A stretch of DNA of 64,000 nucleotides from Neobacillus sp. SuZ13 (GCF_030123365.1 NZ_CP126107.1:4363501-4427500), one strand, 5' to 3'; shown: positions 17,016 to 25,178, counted from the stretch's first letter. The notes: generated by a model not told the origin, from the letters alone. A program made the numbers and translations.

Positions 17016-17716
17016 GATACTCCCTCCACTAATTGTTCATATTTTTCAGAAACATATCCCAAGTTTTGATTTTCAATCCTAAAATCATCGACAATCTTTC
17101 CATTTTTAACAATAATAATCCTGTCGCAGATTTCAGCTGCTTGTTTAAAATCATGTGTTACCATCAAGGTAGTCGTCCCTTTTGCTTTCATAGACAGGAT
17201 CACGTTGTTTAGAATCCCAATCGCCCCTTGGTCCAACCCGGTGTGCGGTTCGTCCAATAAGAGTATTTCTGGTTCATGAACGATTGCCCTTGCGATAGCA
17301 ATCCTTTGAATCATCCCACGTGAGAAGTTCTTTACAGGTTCATTCAAAAAGAAAGATAATCCTACCTCTTTAACAAGCTCCGTTGATCGTTTTTCAACAT
17401 TTTTAACACCATAAATATTGCCGAAGAAGACAATATTTTCAAATGGTGTGTAATGATCATAAAGCAAACTTGAATGGGGTAAATAACCCATTAATTTTTT
17501 TATTTTTATATGGTTTTTTTTCAAATCCAAACCATTAACCTCTATGAGTCCTGATGTAGGTTTTATTAAGGTTGCCAGGACTTTAAGAAGTGTGCTTTTC
17601 CCTGCACCATTGGGTCCGAGTATGGCAACTGTTTCTCCTTTATTAATTAAGAGGTCTACACCACGCAAGATAAGTTTATTATCTGCTTGCTTGGTTAGCT
17701 TTTTTATTTCTATCAT
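17012..17716 (-). CDS. ccmA: heme exporter ATP-binding protein CcmA
   Basis: CcmA hydrolyses ATP to drive release of heme-bound CcmE from CcmC. The 234-residue ABC ATPase has Walker A GPNGAGKST at 34-42, a degenerate signature NFSRGMIQRIAIARA, Walker B LLLDEPHTGLD and the switch VTHD. FSRGM in place of LSGGQ is also seen in other CcmA proteins. It overlaps ccmB by four bases. From sequence alone it could be another exporter ATPase, but ccmB and ccmC directly downstream settle the role. Confidence 0.92.
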   Translation of the reverse strand: MIEIKKLTKQADNKLILRGVDLLINKGETVAILGPNGAGKSTLLKVLATLIKPTSGLIEVNGLDLKKNHIKIKKLMGYLPHSSLLYDHYTPFENIVFFGNIYGVKNVEKRSTELVKEVGLSFFLNEPVKNFSRGMIQRIAIARAIVHEPEILLLDEPHTGLDQGAIGILNNVILSMKAKGTTTLMVTHDFKQAAEICDRIIIVKNGKIVDDFRIENQNLGYVSEKYEQLVEGVS

Positions 17717-17740
17717 TTGCAGTCTCTCCCATCCCAGCTG

Positions 17741-18736
17741 CTACTCTACAAAATTACGCAGATTTAATTTTACTTGGACAAGATGTTGTTTATAAGCTTC
17801 AAGCTTTGCGTGATATTCATCCTCTGAAAGCTTCCCATCACCGAAGGATTCTTCCAATTCAATGATCTTATCCATAATTGCTTTTTGCTTGGTCATTAAT
17901 AGTTTAAATGCCTTCTCTTCCTTATCTTCTCCAAGGCGTTCGTCTAGTATTCTTGCTTTCCTTCTAAAATAGATATAATAAGAGATTCCTGCAATGACAA
18001 TCGCCAGTAAAATAATCAAGAACACGTGTGGGTTAAAACGATGTAATGGAGACTGCGCCCAAATTCTTAAATGACCAGGATTATGGAAAGCAGGCGCTGT
18101 ATGTGTAACCGAGCTATTATTTCCACTTTCGCTAGTTGTTTCCGACTTTTTGGTCTCATCTGCTGGTGGCTGAACATCTTTGTTATAAACCAGAGTAAAA
18201 TTCTGGTCAGCCTTAAGTCCTTCAATACTATAGCCAAAGTAATTTTGGTCATCAAATTTGAAGCTGCCTTGACTTGTCGCTTCTGCGCCTTTCACTTCAA
18301 TACTTCCTCGTCCTTCTGGAACAAGAATCTGCATCATTTGTACGGGATAGTCAGATTTTAAACTTATTTCTTTCCCCTTTGCCATTCTATAGCTGTACGG
18401 CAATACCATCGTTTGATTGGCTGGGATGGGTGTGGTTGTAATAAACCCCCTATCCACCTCTTTAAATGCAATTTGATTATCTAAAAAGTTAAGATCTTCA
18501 GCTCCTACAGGAAGGGTTACATTTAAGACTGCTTCACTTTTTCTGTCACCTTTAAATTCTTGGCCAGCGGTATTTGAATAGTTAACCATATTCATCATAT
18601 TCGTCCCACCGTCTTCTGTAGGACTAATCACGAGATAATGCATATCAATCGAAACTTTTGTATCTGATGCCGCTAAACTATGTAATGGGATTAACAGCAT
18701 CAGCCCGAGGAAGAAAACGGTGATTTTTTTGATCAC
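17741..18736 (-). CDS. unrecognised membrane-anchored protein of the ccm cluster
   Basis: I do not recognise this 331-residue protein. It has a signal peptide (about 1-22, ending SLAA), an extracytoplasmic probably beta-rich region (about 23-225), one membrane helix near 240-262 followed by YFRRKAR, and a cytoplasmic helical tail with KAFKLLMTKQKAIMDKIIELEESFGDGKLSEDEYHAKLEAY. The tail resembles the short helical hairpin of CcmI-like proteins and of the next gene upstream. The GTG start at 18736 overlaps the preceding stop. Its layout matches the 350-residue protein at 22105-23157. A scaffold or apocytochrome-handling role is only an inference. Confidence 0.75.
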   Translation of the reverse strand: MIKKITVFFLGLMLLIPLHSLAASDTKVSIDMHYLVISPTEDGGTNMMNMVNYSNTAGQEFKGDRKSEAVLNVTLPVGAEDLNFLDNQIAFKEVDRGFITTTPIPANQTMVLPYSYRMAKGKEISLKSDYPVQMMQILVPEGRGSIEVKGAEATSQGSFKFDDQNYFGYSIEGLKADQNFTLVYNKDVQPPADETKKSETTSESGNNSSVTHTAPAFHNPGHLRIWAQSPLHRFNPHVFLIILLAIVIAGISYYIYFRRKARILDERLGEDKEEKAFKLLMTKQKAIMDKIIELEESFGDGKLSEDEYHAKLEAYKQHLVQVKLNLRNFVE

Positions 18737-19107
18737 TTTCCTTCCCCCTTTTTGTTCTTATAGGTCTTCATCTGAGCTTCAATTTCCTTTTCCACTTCAT
18801 CCATTAATTCTCTGTCGATATTCGTTTGCATTAATTCTTCTTCTTCCTTCATAATACTAGCCACTTCTGTCTCATATTGTTTCTTTAAATGCTTATAATC
18901 AGCATGTGAGATTTTATCCATCTTGAACTCGAATTCTATTTCATTAAGAGTTGTCAAAAGTGCTTCTTTGGTAGCATTGATATCTTTTCCTTTGGAAGAA
19001 ACCTGTATATAATTATCCCACTTAAATAAAGGTGATAAGATTAGAAATAGACAAGCCAGCGCTAAAATGGTTGTAAAAATCATCGAAATGACGGTGATAT
19101 CTTGCAT
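18733..19107 (-). CDS. CcmI-like small membrane protein
   Basis: This 124-residue protein has one N-terminal membrane helix (about 8-28) and a cytoplasmic coiled-coil tail. The part ATKEALLTTLNEIEFEFKMDKISHADYKHLKKQYE resembles the cytoplasmic loop of CcmI, an apocytochrome chaperone of System I, but the TPR domain is absent. ATG at 19107 follows AGGATGTGA; GTG at 19116 is the alternative. It directly follows ccmH and its stop overlaps the next start. The role is inferred from place and this similarity. Confidence 0.65.
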   Translation of the reverse strand: MQDITVISMIFTTILALACLFLILSPLFKWDNYIQVSSKGKDINATKEALLTTLNEIEFEFKMDKISHADYKHLKKQYETEVASIMKEEEELMQTNIDRELMDEVEKEIEAQMKTYKNKKGEGK

Positions 19108-19119
19108 ATTGTTCACATC

Positions 19120-19626
19120 CTAAAGATACTTTTTGCGTTCTTCATCAATGATAGAGGAAAGGATTTCTCCTTCTACTTCATCCTCGGGACTCTCGTATTC
19201 CGCCACATCTTCTTCTGTTCCTTTTTTCTTCACCCATTTACGGATGATGAAAAACACAGCAATTCCAGCAGCGCCGATTACAACAAACGGCAGGACCCAA
19301 GCGGTTAGACTAAAGCCACTTTTCTCCGGTGAGGTTAATATCTCTTCACCATAAATATTGATGTAATATTCACGGATTTTATCCTTATCCCAGCCCTTAT
19401 TCATCATCTCGACTAAGTCTGCTTTAAACTCTGTTGTTAGATTACAAGTATTGGGATCGCATTCATAATGATCCTGACCGCAGCCACATGTACAGGCAAA
19501 CTGCTGAGCAACTGCTTTGAATTCGGCAGATTTATAGTCAATCTGTTTTGCAGCTTCCACACGAAGGAATGATCCTTGAAAGACGAACAAGATGATGAGA
19601 AGCCCAATATAAATTTTATTTTTCAT
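19120..19626 (-). CDS. ccmH: cytochrome c maturation thiol protein CcmH
   Basis: CcmH is a membrane-bound thiol protein that resolves disulfides with the apocytochrome and works with CcmF. The 168-residue chain has a signal segment (about 5-25), a Cys-rich region CTCGC at 45-49 with further Cys at 56 and 61, a helical bundle, then a C-terminal membrane helix near 115-135 and an acidic tail. Proteobacterial CcmH has LRCxxCQ; here the pattern is CTCGCGQ, as in Gram-positive and archaeal forms as far as I know. The start ATG overlaps the ccmF stop region and follows GAGGTG. Confidence 0.88.
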   Translation of the reverse strand: MKNKIYIGLLIILFVFQGSFLRVEAAKQIDYKSAEFKAVAQQFACTCGCGQDHYECDPNTCNLTTEFKADLVEMMNKGWDKDKIREYYINIYGEEILTSPEKSGFSLTAWVLPFVVIGAAGIAVFFIIRKWVKKKGTEEDVAEYESPEDEVEGEILSSIIDEERKKYL

Positions 19627-19627
19627 A

Positions 19628-21610
19628 TTATGACACCTCTTTGCGAACTCCTGTGTATCTCGGAGTAACATTTCCATATTTTCCATTCCAAACGGCAAAC
19701 AGCGCACCAATAACAATCATGAAAGATCCAATCCATAACCAATTCATCATTGGATTAACTTTTACAACAAAGGTAGCTTTTCCATCGTCTTCCCATGCAC
19801 TCAAGACGATGTATAAGTCTTCCTTAAGTGAGGAAATAATGGCAACTTCAGAAGATGGCTGTTCCCAGTTCCCATAGAACACCTTTTCAGGCTGATATGT
19901 GCCCAGCTTTTTACCATTTTTAAATACAGTTACATCGGCATAAACGATGTCATTAATTCCTTCTTTTTTCTGATCTAGCCGATCATAGTTGATTCGATAA
20001 TCTTTTAATACAATTGACTTTCCTAAATCGACTGTTTTCATAGTTTGTAAATCATAATTCTGTGAACCTATAATCCCCATCGTAATAAAGGCAATTCCAA
20101 GGTGAACGATATATCCGCCATATCTGCGCCGATTTCGAATCATTAAACGATAGAGGGCAACTAGTGGAGATTCCTTGGTCATCTTTCTTCTAGCTTTCAC
20201 ACCTCTATAAAACTCTAAGAAATGGGTAATTAATAATAGACTGATAACTCCATAACCAATGACTGCCCAGGCCTTTTGAATTCCTAACACTACCATTAAT
20301 ATCATCGCTAAGATCGCAAGGATAGCTGGAATCATAAAGTTTTTCCTAAGATTTTTTACGGTAGATTTTTGCCAAGCAAGCAACGGACAAACTGCCATGA
20401 TGAACATCATTGATAATAAAATTGGTGCTTCAACCTTATTAAAGAATGGAAGTCCTACCGTAACTTTTGTACCACGTACAGCTTCCGATACTAAAGGGAA
20501 AATGGTTCCCCAAAATACAGCAAAGGCGGCTCCAACAAGTAATAAATTATTGATTAAGAAGCTGCTTTCTTTAGAGACAAAGGAGTTAAATTCACCTGCA
20601 CTTCTTTTAAGTAGATTGTATCGGCTCATCAATACATAAAGCGCACCAATGACCGCTACGCCCATAAAGATTAAGAAGTATAATCCTAGGTTTGAATTGG
20701 CGAAGGCATGGACAGAAGTCAATACCCCGCTTCGTACAAGGAATGTACCAAATAAAGTAAGTGCATAGGAAACAATGATCAAGCTAATATTCCATATCTT
20801 TAACATGTTTTTTCGTTCTTGAATCATAACGGAGTGCAGGAATGCAGTGGCTGTTAACCACGGCATAAAGGAAGCATTTTCAACTGGATCCCACGCCCAG
20901 TAACCGCCCCATCCAAGTTCAACATAAGCCCATTGCCCGCCAAAGATATTACCTAGGCTTAAAAATAACCAAGCAATGATCGTCCAGCGTCTTGTCATTT
21001 TAATCCAGAAATCATCAACGTTTTTTAAGATCAGTGCAGCCATCGCAAAGGCAAATGGGATGGCAAGACCAACATAGCCTAAGTAAAGTGTGACTGGATG
21101 AATAATCATACCAGGGTTTTGGAGCATTGGATTTAAGCCTTTACCTTCGATTGGAATCTCATCTAATAGAATGAAAGGTTTTGCTACAAAGCCTAGAATA
21201 AAGAAGAAGAAAACCGCATTTGCTAGTAAGATAGCAGAAATGTATGGAACCATTGGGTTCCCCTTCAACTTCCGTGAGAAAGCAATCATACAGGTATATA
21301 GAGTTAAGAAAAACGTCCACAATAACAACGATCCGGCATTACCAGCCCAAAGTGCAGTCAGTTTATAAATAATAGGGAGTTCACTGCTTGTGTAATCATG
21401 AACATATTCATATTGAAATTGAGATGTTGCTAATAGGTAGAATAATGAGAGCATTGCAAGTGAGGAACAAACTAATAATGCAATTAATCCACCTTTACCA
21501 CTGTTAACGAACTTTTGATTTTTTGTGCTAATTCCCAACGTCATAATAAGGAGAGAATAAATCGCAATGGCTAAGCCTATATAAATCGTTGCGTTGGCAA
21601 ATAAATACAT
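19628..21610 (-). CDS. ccmF: cytochrome c heme lyase CcmF
   Basis: CcmF is the heme lyase that attaches heme delivered by CcmE to CXXCH motifs. The 660-residue protein has about 14-15 membrane helices, the WWD-type motif WGGYWAWDPVENASFMPWL at 234-252, conserved histidines (HPVTLYLGYVG near 171 and a late HLGIAFITMGI) and a large extracytoplasmic loop before the last helix. Length matches the family (about 640-660). It is 25 bases downstream of ccmE and overlaps ccmH. Its presence rules out a plain System II operon here. Confidence 0.95.
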   Translation of the reverse strand: MYLFANATIYIGLAIAIYSLLIMTLGISTKNQKFVNSGKGGLIALLVCSSLAMLSLFYLLATSQFQYEYVHDYTSSELPIIYKLTALWAGNAGSLLLWTFFLTLYTCMIAFSRKLKGNPMVPYISAILLANAVFFFFILGFVAKPFILLDEIPIEGKGLNPMLQNPGMIIHPVTLYLGYVGLAIPFAFAMAALILKNVDDFWIKMTRRWTIIAWLFLSLGNIFGGQWAYVELGWGGYWAWDPVENASFMPWLTATAFLHSVMIQERKNMLKIWNISLIIVSYALTLFGTFLVRSGVLTSVHAFANSNLGLYFLIFMGVAVIGALYVLMSRYNLLKRSAGEFNSFVSKESSFLINNLLLVGAAFAVFWGTIFPLVSEAVRGTKVTVGLPFFNKVEAPILLSMMFIMAVCPLLAWQKSTVKNLRKNFMIPAILAILAMILMVVLGIQKAWAVIGYGVISLLLITHFLEFYRGVKARRKMTKESPLVALYRLMIRNRRRYGGYIVHLGIAFITMGIIGSQNYDLQTMKTVDLGKSIVLKDYRINYDRLDQKKEGINDIVYADVTVFKNGKKLGTYQPEKVFYGNWEQPSSEVAIISSLKEDLYIVLSAWEDDGKATFVVKVNPMMNWLWIGSFMIVIGALFAVWNGKYGNVTPRYTGVRKEVS

Positions 21611-21635
21611 TTCGTCACCTTCTTAAGTTAGCCTG

Positions 21636-22088
21636 TTATTTTTCTTTCGTTGTTTTATTTAACTTATCTTTATGTGTTTCTGGGTCGTAATCTTTGATGT
21701 CTTTTCCTTCGTATTTAGATGGGCACCTTGTTTTAACTGTCTCAGCAACGAATGTGTTCTTTTTAGTTGGTGCCCCTTGGAGGATCGTTATGACACCTTC
21801 TGAGAAATTATCCGGCTGAGTTCCATTGTGAATGACGTGCATAACATTACCATCGTTATCTTGCACATCAAATTTCAATTCAATTTTGTTTGCATCCCAT
21901 TTAATCGAATCTTCTATTAGTAAACCCTCAACCGTAACAAAATCATCTTTATGTTGTTCTTGAGTAGCCAAAAGCTCCTTCATTGTTAACTCAACACCAC
22001 TTGATCCAGGAGTTGCTGCCATCAATAGGAAAACAATGGCACCCGCAATAATAAACCCACCAAGCATTACAATCGTATTTTTTTTCAT
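21636..22088 (-). CDS. ccmE: heme chaperone CcmE, Cys-type (CxxxY)
   Basis: CcmE binds heme covalently and hands it to CcmF. The 150-residue protein has an N-terminal membrane anchor (about 5-25), then an OB-fold domain (KDDFVTVEGLLIEDS, FDVQDNDGNVMHVIHNGTQPDNFSEG). Where classical CcmE has HxxxY, this one has CPSKY in VKTRCPSKYEG, so the heme ligand is probably a cysteine, as in archaeal and some Desulfovibrio CcmE. ATG at 22088 follows GAGGTGA; GTG 22100 and ATG 22097 are alternatives. It follows the 350-residue membrane protein by 16 bases. Confidence 0.92.
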   Translation of the reverse strand: MKKNTIVMLGGFIIAGAIVFLLMAATPGSSGVELTMKELLATQEQHKDDFVTVEGLLIEDSIKWDANKIELKFDVQDNDGNVMHVIHNGTQPDNFSEGVITILQGAPTKKNTFVAETVKTRCPSKYEGKDIKDYDPETHKDKLNKTTKEK

Positions 22089-22104
22089 TTTACTCATCAC
22101 CTCA

Positions 22105-23157
22105 TTAGATTAATTTTTTCATTTCCTCTTCGTACATTTCCTGATCAATCTTTCCTGTTAACAACTTTTTGCGTAATTCTTTCTTTTCTTCAGAATTTGC
22201 TATTTTGTTGTCCTTTTTTGCCGATTGAGTTTGTTTCCTGGGTTGTGTTTTAGTTTTTTTGGTAACTTTAGAACCTGATTGCGAATTTCCTTTTAAACCC
22301 AGGAACACAAAGAGACCTGCTATAACAATCGCCATTCCAATGATTGCTGCCCCACCAAGTCCGATAATAGGACGTTTGGAAGTGTTGGATGCTCCACCAT
22401 TTTTAACAACTTGATCTGTTGCAGTTACACCACTATGGTTTTCATCGTTTGGCGGCTGCTTTTTGTTTATAGCCTCCATCGTAGACTCAGTACCATCTTT
22501 TTTATACGAGAAAGAGTATTTTAAGCCTGCATCAGCTTTTACATTTTTGTATTGGTAGTAATAGAGCTCTTCTCCATATTCATTTTTCGAATTGTTCTCT
22601 GCTTTTGGCTCAATATCAATTTCCTTAGCATCCATGGGGGCATAAAAAATCACATCTAAAAGTTCGATATTTGCTTTATTTTCAAGCTCATATGTAAAAG
22701 TCTTGTTGTCCTTCACATTGATTGACTTTGTATAGTACTCGATAACAAATTCGTAAGTTTCATTATTCTTAATCGCCTTTGCCGGCTTCCAAGTAATAAG
22801 TCCTTTTTCTTTATCCACATCATACGGACGCTGTACTTCAGGCTTATCTTTTTCAGGGAATTCGGCCACCAAGAAAGCTTCAAAACCTTTATCCATTGCT
22901 GGAACGGCAATCTCAATCTTCCCATCATAATCTTGACCACTTTTATTCGTTATAGTTCCGTATTGACCAATTAATAAGGACGGAATATCACGTGACCAAC
23001 CCTCGGGATAATCAAACTCTGGCATTACTTGAACCTGCATTTCCTTAAAAGGAAATTTTTCTGCCTGAAAGGCTGTTTCAGCACTAGCCTTTGGGATGAT
23101 GAAATTCGTTAAAAATGATGCAATTACGAATAATGCCAACCACTTTTTCTTTAGCAT
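22105..23157 (-). CDS. unrecognised membrane-anchored protein, first gene of the ccm operon
   Basis: I do not recognise this 350-residue protein. It has a signal peptide (about 1-26, ending KASA), an extracytoplasmic domain with an NG/YDGKIEIAVPAMDKGFEAFLVAEFPE stretch that looks beta-sandwich-like, a membrane helix near 265-287, a basic Lys/Gln linker and a C-terminal helical hairpin KKELRKKLLTGKIDQEMYEEEMKKL. The overall plan repeats that of the protein at 17741-18736. It has a strong ribosome site (AAGGAGG) and leads the minus-strand run into ccmE and ccmF. A role in cytochrome c assembly is inferred from position only. Confidence 0.75.
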   Translation of the reverse strand: MLKKKWLALFVIASFLTNFIIPKASAETAFQAEKFPFKEMQVQVMPEFDYPEGWSRDIPSLLIGQYGTITNKSGQDYDGKIEIAVPAMDKGFEAFLVAEFPEKDKPEVQRPYDVDKEKGLITWKPAKAIKNNETYEFVIEYYTKSINVKDNKTFTYELENKANIELLDVIFYAPMDAKEIDIEPKAENNSKNEYGEELYYYQYKNVKADAGLKYSFSYKKDGTESTMEAINKKQPPNDENHSGVTATDQVVKNGGASNTSKRPIIGLGGAAIIGMAIVIAGLFVFLGLKGNSQSGSKVTKKTKTQPRKQTQSAKKDNKIANSEEKKELRKKLLTGKIDQEMYEEEMKKLI

Positions 23158-23333
23158 CTTAATCCTCCTTGACTTGAAGAAAATACTATTTTTTACTATA
23201 GTCCTCTTTGAAATAAATATAATCTTTATACGAACTTATTTGTTGAATCACTCTTGAACATTTTGTTAAAGGATATAAATCGTTGCGTTTTCGTCAAAAA
23301 ACCACCACATAATGTTCACATTTGGTCATTCAT

Positions 23334-23373
23334 GTAAAAAAAGACCTGAATCCACTTGATAGATTCAGGTCTT
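23334..23373 (-). terminator. terminator after the diheme cytochrome gene
   Basis: On the minus strand AAGACCTGAATC pairs with GATTCAGGTCTT, followed by a T run. It separates the cytochrome-selenoprotein unit from the ccm operon. Confidence 0.85.
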
Positions 23374-23392
23374 ACAACTCTATTCCATTTTA

Positions 23393-24043
23393 TTACTTCT
23401 CCAAAGAACGGATATAAGTAACAATATCGTTAATATCCTTTTCTTTAAGTTGACGTGCACCATCTAAACCTTTTAATGAAGGTCCCATCCGAGTTTCTTC
23501 ACGACCATATGCTGCATCAATCCAAATTTGTTTATCCGTGGTATATTTCAAATATTGTGGATTAGAAAGCGCCGTTCCCATTTTCTCCTTACCAATACCA
23601 GCTTCACCATGGCAGTTTAGGCAATATAAATTAAATTGCGCCGTCCCACGTTCAGGATCACCAGAAATTGTTTTTGGGACATCAAATTCTATTTCCTTTG
23701 TTTGCCAGTCTCTTATGAATGCAACAAGATTCTTTAATTCCTTGTCTGATAATCTTGGGCCATAGGCAGGCATAACTGTGCCATCTCTTCCATACTTCAC
23801 ATAATGATATAGGTCTTTATCGGATACATTGCTTAAAAAATTCTGGCTATTTAAGGCCGTCCCAGTTTTTGAGCCTTCTCCTTTTCCTGTCTCACCGTGG
23901 CAAGAGATACAATTTTTTTTGTATACTTTCTCACCGTCATCAATCGCTTCTGACTTCTTGCTATTAAAAATGCCGCTATTACTTATACAGACAATAATGC
24001 CAATAATAATCAAAATATAAAATCCGATTAATATTTTCTTCAT
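23393..24043 (-). CDS. membrane-anchored diheme cytochrome c
   Basis: The 216-residue protein has an N-terminal membrane anchor (about 4-22) and two class I cytochrome c domains. Heme motifs are CISCH at 45-49 and CLNCH at 141-145, with candidate axial methionines in TVMPAYGP (M91) and in ETRMGPSL. It resembles the c-type subunits that pass electrons to periplasmic or membrane reductases, and would be matured by the Ccm system downstream. It starts 10 bases after the PCYCGC gene, sharing its operon. The partner reductase is not in the window. Confidence 0.92.
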   Translation of the reverse strand: MKKILIGFYILIIIGIIVCISNSGIFNSKKSEAIDDGEKVYKKNCISCHGETGKGEGSKTGTALNSQNFLSNVSDKDLYHYVKYGRDGTVMPAYGPRLSDKELKNLVAFIRDWQTKEIEFDVPKTISGDPERGTAQFNLYCLNCHGEAGIGKEKMGTALSNPQYLKYTTDKQIWIDAAYGREETRMGPSLKGLDGARQLKEKDINDIVTYIRSLEK

Positions 24044-24053
24044 GGGTTACCCC

Positions 24054-24503
24054 TTACTTAGGTTCGGGCGTTGGGGTTGGTTCCCCAATATCTTCATATT
24101 TTCTTGTTAATAAATCGTAAATTTTCGCAGGGCTTTTACCATTTAAATGCATTTCTACCGCCTCCCGGGCGATATTGACACAAGTGTCTCATGCTATACC
24201 ATGCGAATCCCATTCTTCTACCGCATTTTCCGGCCCCATTCCTTTAATGAAGCAATCAAGATTACTTTTATGACCATCATTTACACATCCACAATAGCAA
24301 GGAACTTGGGCTACCACTTCTGGATATGTTGCCGCCATAACATATGTTTCTTGGATTTTTTCAGATGTATTTAGAACGAAATCTGGTAATGGCGAATGTT
24401 TTTTATCAAGTTTCCAAGTTTCAGAACTTAGTTTGGAACTGCAGCCAGCTGCAACAATGGCAAACAAAATCCCAAGGAACAAGAGAGATGTAATTCGTTT
24501 CAT
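24054..24503 (-). CDS. PCYCGC-motif lipoprotein, candidate selenoprotein (in-frame TGA as Sec105)
   Basis: The 149-residue product has a lipoprotein signal ending AAGC (C21) and the PCYCGC motif at 68-73, then C84. At codon 105 the frame meets TGA (24189-24191) but continues without interruption to TAA at 24054, reading HGIA-U-DTCVNIAREAVEMHLNGKSPAKIY. As I recall, PCYCGC-family homologues read CxxC followed by an IA(R/K) helix at this place, so TGA replaces the first Cys of a redox motif (UxxC). A SECIS-like stem-loop follows the TGA. A simple nonsense mutation is the alternative, but the conserved continuation and placement argue for selenocysteine. The start ATG at 24503 is followed by the diheme cytochrome gene 10 bases after its stop. 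Function is probably thiol redox or metal handling outside the membrane. Confidence 0.78.
24138..24188 (-). promoter_or_regulatory. SECIS-like stem-loop downstream of the TGA codon
   Basis: In the minus-strand RNA UAUCGCC and GGCGGUA pair (7 bp, one G-U) around the loop CGGGA, which begins 22 bases after UGA and has G at its second position. A 3x3 internal loop separates this from a lower 5 bp helix (UGUGU with AUGCA-type pairs). Distance, small loop and G fit bacterial SECIS rules as I know them. Confidence 0.65.
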
Positions 24504-24657
24504 TATCTGTTGCCCCCCTTCCCTATAGTTTTAAATACTCTTTTAGTTTAGCAAAAAGAAATTAGTCAAAAAGTAACTAAATCTTACTATTTCGTGAAGT
24601 TTTTTAAGTAGTTTAAGTTATTAACGTTTTCCTCATCGCTTATTCATCCTTATTACA

Positions 24658-25155
24658 TTACATATTCATCATATCATGGCTAGAAGTTGAACCGGTACCT
24701 AGTGATGGGTCAATCATCCCAAAAATCATTGCGATGTGTGCAACTACTAGAAAAATACTTACAAAGATGGCATGAATTCTCAGCCTATCTTCCTCTGGTT
24801 TATTTCTATAAATAAGACCTAAATCAAGCAGTGCCATGCCAAGAAATGGGATGATTCCGAGTAAATAGAAAGTAACAGCTATAACGTCAATCCAACCTTT
24901 CCACTCTCCGTTAACAGTTAAGGGAATATAAGCTGTTTTCATAAGGTAAATAAAAATTCCCGTAAAATAAAAACCTGCAAAGATACCTGTTATTTTATTC
25001 AATTTTTTAAGTGCACCATTTAATTTTCTTGTAAACAATATAGCTATTTCCGAGATCGCAAGGATCTCTGCACAAATGACTGGAACCGCCATAAAAATTA
25101 ATAAATTCCAAGGTTGATTGTCTGCTAATAATCCCATATAATGCGTCATATTCAT
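24658..25155 (-). CDS. small multi-pass membrane protein, possible DUF6803-type permease
   Basis: The 165-residue protein has four to five membrane helices (about residues 15-40, 55-77, 87-110 and 130-150), with Met/His-rich ends: the N-terminus reads MNMTHYM and the C-terminus SSHDMMNM. Such ends are common in proteins that meet copper or other soft metals, but no metal site is proven. ATG at 25155 gives the best spacing to GGAG; ATG at 25161 is possible. It precedes the PCYCGC selenoprotein candidate by about 150 bases in the same direction. The family assignment is from memory and uncertain. Confidence 0.6.
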   Translation of the reverse strand: MNMTHYMGLLADNQPWNLLIFMAVPVICAEILAISEIAILFTRKLNGALKKLNKITGIFAGFYFTGIFIYLMKTAYIPLTVNGEWKGWIDVIAVTFYLLGIIPFLGMALLDLGLIYRNKPEEDRLRIHAIFVSIFLVVAHIAMIFGMIDPSLGTGSTSSHDMMNM

Positions 25156-25178
25156 GTTCATCTTCTCCTTTAATTTTT

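Noticed and set aside
24189..24503. Reading the PCYCGC gene as a 104-residue protein ending at TGA, or as a pseudogene
   Set aside because: The same frame continues with conserved-looking sequence, a UxxC motif and a SECIS-like hairpin, and the operon spacing fits the longer frame.
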